Shown piece by piece: positions 17,308 through 20,071 of a stretch of 20,071 nt of DNA (position 1 is its first letter; every line of letters starts with the position of its first letter). Source of the stretch: Anaerolineales bacterium (GTDB lineage: Bacteria > Chloroflexota > Anaerolineae > 4572-78 > J111). The stretch is taken from NCBI GenBank assembly GCA_012032575.1, contig JAAUSP010000068.1, forward strand, positions 1-20,071. The letters run 5' to 3'. The position numbers and the translations under genes are program-made. The notes beneath the pieces were generated by a model. The model was not told the DNA's origin. It made no database searches and saw nothing but the letters and a program-made list of their open reading frames with translations.

Positions 17308-19827
17308 ATGACCACTCAAACAGAAAATCTTACTACAGCCGATGTGGAAGCACGCCTTGAGACACTTCTGCAAGCGATGACCCTCGAAGAACAAGTCTCC
17401 TTGTTGGCCGGGGCATCCTTCTGGTTGACCGTCCCGGTCGAGCGGCTGGGTATTCCGGCCATCAAAGTGAGCGATGGCCCCAACGGAGCGCGCGGTGGCG
17501 GCGCTCTCGTCGGCGGTGTGCCGGCGGCCTGCTTCCCGGTCGCAATTTCCCTGGCCTCCACCTGGAATACGGGGCTGGTGGAGCAAATCGGTCAGGCGAT
17601 GGGTGAGGAAGCTCAATCGAAGGGGGCGCGGGTGCTGCTGGGGCCAACAGTCAATATCCACCGTTCCACCCTCAATGGCCGCAATTTTGAATGCTATTCG
17701 GAAGACCCCTGCCTGTCGGCTCAAATCGTCACCGCCTATATCAAAGGCGTGCAGAGCCGGGGTGTGGCCGCCACGGTCAAACACTATGTCGGCAACGAGT
17801 CGGAATTCCAGCGCATGACCATCAGTTCCGAAATTGACGAGCGCCCCCTGCGCGAAATCTATCTGCCACCCTTTGAAGCAGCCGTCAAGCAAGCGAACGT
17901 GTGGGCGGTGATGAGCGGATACAACAAAGTCAACGGTATCTTCGCAGGCGACCACCCCGGACTGCTGCGCGACATTCTCAAGGATGAGTGGGGCTTCGAC
18001 GGCATAGTGATGTCCGACTGGTTTGCCAACCACAGCGTTACGTCGGTCGAATCGGGTCTCGATTTGGAGATGCCCGGCCCAGCCAGGGAACGGGGAGAAA
18101 AACTGGTCCAGGCTGTTCGGTCGGGGCAGGTCAGCCCGGAAGCGGTGAAAGAAAGCGCCCGGCGGGTATTGCGCCTCATCGCGCGGGTGGGCGCATTGGA
18201 CGATCCCACCATTCCCGATGAACAGGCCCTCGACCGCCCGGAGCACCGCGCCCTCATCCGGCAGGCTGGAGCTGAAGGCATCGTCTTGCTCAAAAATGAT
18301 GAAGTCCTGCCGCTGGATAAAAACGTCCTGACCACCCTGGCCGTCATCGGCCCCAACGCCAAAACTGCCCAGATTATGGGCGGCGGCAGCGCCCAGGTTA
18401 ACGCCCACTACCGGATCAGCCCCCTGGAAGGAATCGCCGCCCAGGCGGGGGAAGCGGTCGAGATTGGCTATGAACCTGGCTGTACCAATTACAAGTATTT
18501 GCCCCTGCTCCCCAGCCGGCAGCTTGTCTCGCTGGAGGGACAGTCCGGCTTCAGCACCGAATACTTCAACAGCCTCGACCTGTCCGGGCCGGTGGTCTTC
18601 CGCAAACAGACATCAGACACGGAAGTGATGTGGTTCGAACCCGCCGGGCCGGAAGTAACCATGGCCCATTTTTCGGCCCGTTTCAGCGCCCGTTTGACCT
18701 CTGAGGCGAGCGGCGAGCATCATTTCAGCCTGGTCAGCGCCGGCCTGAGCCGTCTGTTCGTCAATGGGCAGTTGGTGGTAGACAATTGGGACGCCTGGCA
18801 GCCGGGCGACAGTTACTTTACCTTTGGCAGCCGGGAAGCTGCGGGCGTGGTAACGTTTCAGACCGGACAGACTTATGATTTGACGATTGAATACAGCCGC
18901 CAAAATGCGCCCATCCTGGCGGCGTTACGGGTAGGCATGTTCCAGCCGCTCGGCGATGAAGCGATTGAACGGGCGGTGGCTCTGGCCGCCACCGCCGATG
19001 TGGCCGTCATCTGCGCCGGTTTGACCGGCGAGTGGGACAGCGAAGGGCAAGACCGGCCGCACATGGATTTGGTGGGTCGTCAGAATGAACTGATTGCCCG
19101 CGTCGCCGCCGCCAATCCCCGCACGGTGGTGGTGCTGCAAACGGGCGGGCCAATCACCATGCCCTGGCTCGATCAGGTCGCCGGGGTTATGCAAGCCTGG
19201 TATCCCGGCCAGGAGTGCGGCAACGCCATCGCCGATGTGCTGTTTGGCGAAGTCAATCCCTCCGGCAAGCTGCCCCAAACCTTCCCGGTTCGGCTGGAAG
19301 ATAACCCGGCCTTTATCAACTACCCCGGCGAGAATGGCCGGGTCCGCTACGGTGAGGGCATTTTTGTGGGCTACCGTTATTACGACAAGAAGCGGGTCGA
19401 GCCGCTGTTCCCCTTTGGCTTTGGCCTCTCCTATACCAGCTTTTCCTACGCCAACCTCCGCCTCAGCGCGGAGGCCATCACGCCAGATGGTCAATTGACC
19501 ATCACCGTGGATGTGACCAACACCGGCCTGCGGCCGGGGCAAGAGGTGGTCCAACTGTATGTGCATGATGTCACGGTCAGCCTGACCCGCCCGCCGAAGG
19601 AACTGAAAGGTTTTGCCAAGGTTGCCCTAGCGCCCGGCGAGACAAAGACGGTGACATTGACTCTCGACCGGCAGGCACTGGCCTATTGGGATGATGCGCC
19701 GCAGGCATGGGTGGCGGAGGCCGGTGAGTTTGAGCTGCTGCTGGGCAGCTTCGCGCAGGATATTCGGACGCAGGGCAGCTTCCGCTTGACCGATACGGTC
19801 ATCTTTGGTGGGCCGGCGCAACGCTAA
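17308..19827 (+). CDS. GH3 beta-glucosidase with PA14 insert, cytoplasmic
   Basis: 839 residues. N-terminal GH3 barrel with KVSDGPNGARGG, VKHYVGNESE and the nucleophile Asp237 in GIVMSDWFA. The second alpha/beta domain carries the likely acid/base Glu in GEWDSEGQDR (575-579). A PA14 domain is inserted at about residues 410-560 (STEYFNSLDLSGPVVF, GLSRLFVNGQLVVDNWDAW), which in this family shapes specificity for oligosaccharide chains. A fibronectin-III-like domain ends the protein (VTNTGLRPGQEVVQLYV). No signal peptide. GGAAG precedes the ATG. Last gene of the set, 80 bases after the ATPase and followed by a terminator. Probably removes glucose from imported gluco- or glucomanno-oligosaccharides. 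Beta-xylosidase or other GH3 specificities are not ruled out. Confidence 0.95.
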   Translation: MTTQTENLTTADVEARLETLLQAMTLEEQVSLLAGASFWLTVPVERLGIPAIKVSDGPNGARGGGALVGGVPAACFPVAISLASTWNTGLVEQIGQAMGEEAQSKGARVLLGPTVNIHRSTLNGRNFECYSEDPCLSAQIVTAYIKGVQSRGVAATVKHYVGNESEFQRMTISSEIDERPLREIYLPPFEAAVKQANVWAVMSGYNKVNGIFAGDHPGLLRDILKDEWGFDGIVMSDWFANHSVTSVESGLDLEMPGPARERGEKLVQAVRSGQVSPEAVKESARRVLRLIARVGALDDPTIPDEQALDRPEHRALIRQAGAEGIVLLKNDEVLPLDKNVLTTLAVIGPNAKTAQIMGGGSAQVNAHYRISPLEGIAAQAGEAVEIGYEPGCTNYKYLPLLPSRQLVSLEGQSGFSTEYFNSLDLSGPVVFRKQTSDTEVMWFEPAGPEVTMAHFSARFSARLTSEASGEHHFSLVSAGLSRLFVNGQLVVDNWDAWQPGDSYFTFGSREAAGVVTFQTGQTYDLTIEYSRQNAPILAALRVGMFQPLGDEAIERAVALAATADVAVICAGLTGEWDSEGQDRPHMDLVGRQNELIARVAAANPRTVVVLQTGGPITMPWLDQVAGVMQAWYPGQECGNAIADVLFGEVNPSGKLPQTFPVRLEDNPAFINYPGENGRVRYGEGIFVGYRYYDKKRVEPLFPFGFGLSYTSFSYANLRLSAEAITPDGQLTITVDVTNTGLRPGQEVVQLYVHDVTVSLTRPPKELKGFAKVALAPGETKTVTLTLDRQALAYWDDAPQAWVAEAGEFELLLGSFAQDIRTQGSFRLTDTVIFGGPAQR

Positions 19828-19909
19828 TGGAAATTGACTGGGCGATGATTTCCGTTTCGGCCATTGAGAGATGGCCTGGCTCAGGCACGACCTATATCAA
19901 ATGTTATAG

Positions 19910-19937
19910 AAAGGACTGCCCCAGGTAGTCCTTTTTT
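19910..19937 (+). terminator. rho-independent terminator of the sugar operon
   Basis: AAAGGACT (19910-19917) pairs with AGTCCTTT (19927-19934), with an inner CC/GG possible around the loop GCCCCAGGT, followed by a T-run to 19937. It lies 83 bases after the GH3 stop. Confidence 0.85.
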
Positions 19938-20071
19938 GTACCCGTCACCGTCTCTTTGACCGATTACAGGCCGAATTTGAGCGGGTATACCGGCACATGG
20001 CCGCCCCACCTTGGCCTCCATTGTCGGGGGCCAGGGGGCGTCCCTCCGGTCAGGAGCGGCAAAAATAGCTC
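19938..20071. other. right-edge sequence with no feature I can support
   Basis: 134 bases after the terminator. Short open frames exist on both strands, but none has a start with a ribosome-binding site or a recognisable motif. A + strand frame (about 19943-20067, ending TAG) has a protein-like beginning, FDRLQAEFERVYRHM, but then turns into low-complexity proline/glycine codons. I do not call a gene. Confidence 0.4.

Noticed and set aside
17281..18408. 375-codon minus-strand ORF opposite the GH3 gene
   Set aside because: Shadow frame of the conserved GH3 barrel.

Overview
The window looks like a chromosomal segment from a free-living, GC-rich bacterium. Phylum Chloroflexota (Anaerolineae or Caldilineae type) is my best guess from gene style and repeats, not proof. 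Bacterial features are sigma70-like promoters, strong Shine-Dalgarno sites, MerR and LacI regulators and a chemoreceptor. Mixed in is a set of C1 genes best known from methanogens and from tetrahydromethanopterin (H4MPT)-using bacteria.

Layout. (1) 1-3214, the C1 block. It holds the 3' end of a beta-RFAP synthase gene (H4MPT biosynthesis, + strand). Convergent to it, on the minus strand, is a formylmethanofuran dehydrogenase cluster reading fmdD, a 56-codon ORF, fmdB, fmdC. fmdB is interrupted by an in-frame TGA exactly at the active-site position. Immediately after the TGA lies a perfect 8-bp hairpin, so I read it as one selenoprotein gene with a bacterial-type SECIS element. Two palindromic intergenic repeats sit between fmdD and the 56-codon ORF. 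fmdD carries a one-base frameshift. No fmdA is present.

(2) 3215-7223, a mixed stretch: a methyl-accepting chemotaxis protein (+), then an aldo/keto reductase, a small hypothetical gene and a MerR regulator (all -). The MerR gene has a textbook promoter with a 19-bp spacer over a dyad. A CACAGATT-type inverted repeat follows.

(3) 7224-19937, a beta-manno/gluco-oligosaccharide utilisation locus. A GH2 beta-mannosidase gene (-) diverges from a LacI-type regulator gene. The regulator is followed on the + strand by a family-5 solute-binding protein, two permeases, two ATPases and a GH3 beta-glucosidase, closed by a rho-independent terminator. Neither glycosidase has a signal peptide, so oligosaccharides are probably imported whole and split in the cytoplasm into mannose and glucose.

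Three genes (fmdD, the GH2 gene, the first ATPase gene) each need a single-base correction to be intact. That pattern suggests assembly or sequencing indels more than decay. The fmdB TGA is different: it is a substitution-type stop that preserves frame, lies at the catalytic codon and has a hairpin behind it.

No gene-free stretch exceeds 300 bases. I saw no tRNA, rRNA, CRISPR array or complete insertion sequence.
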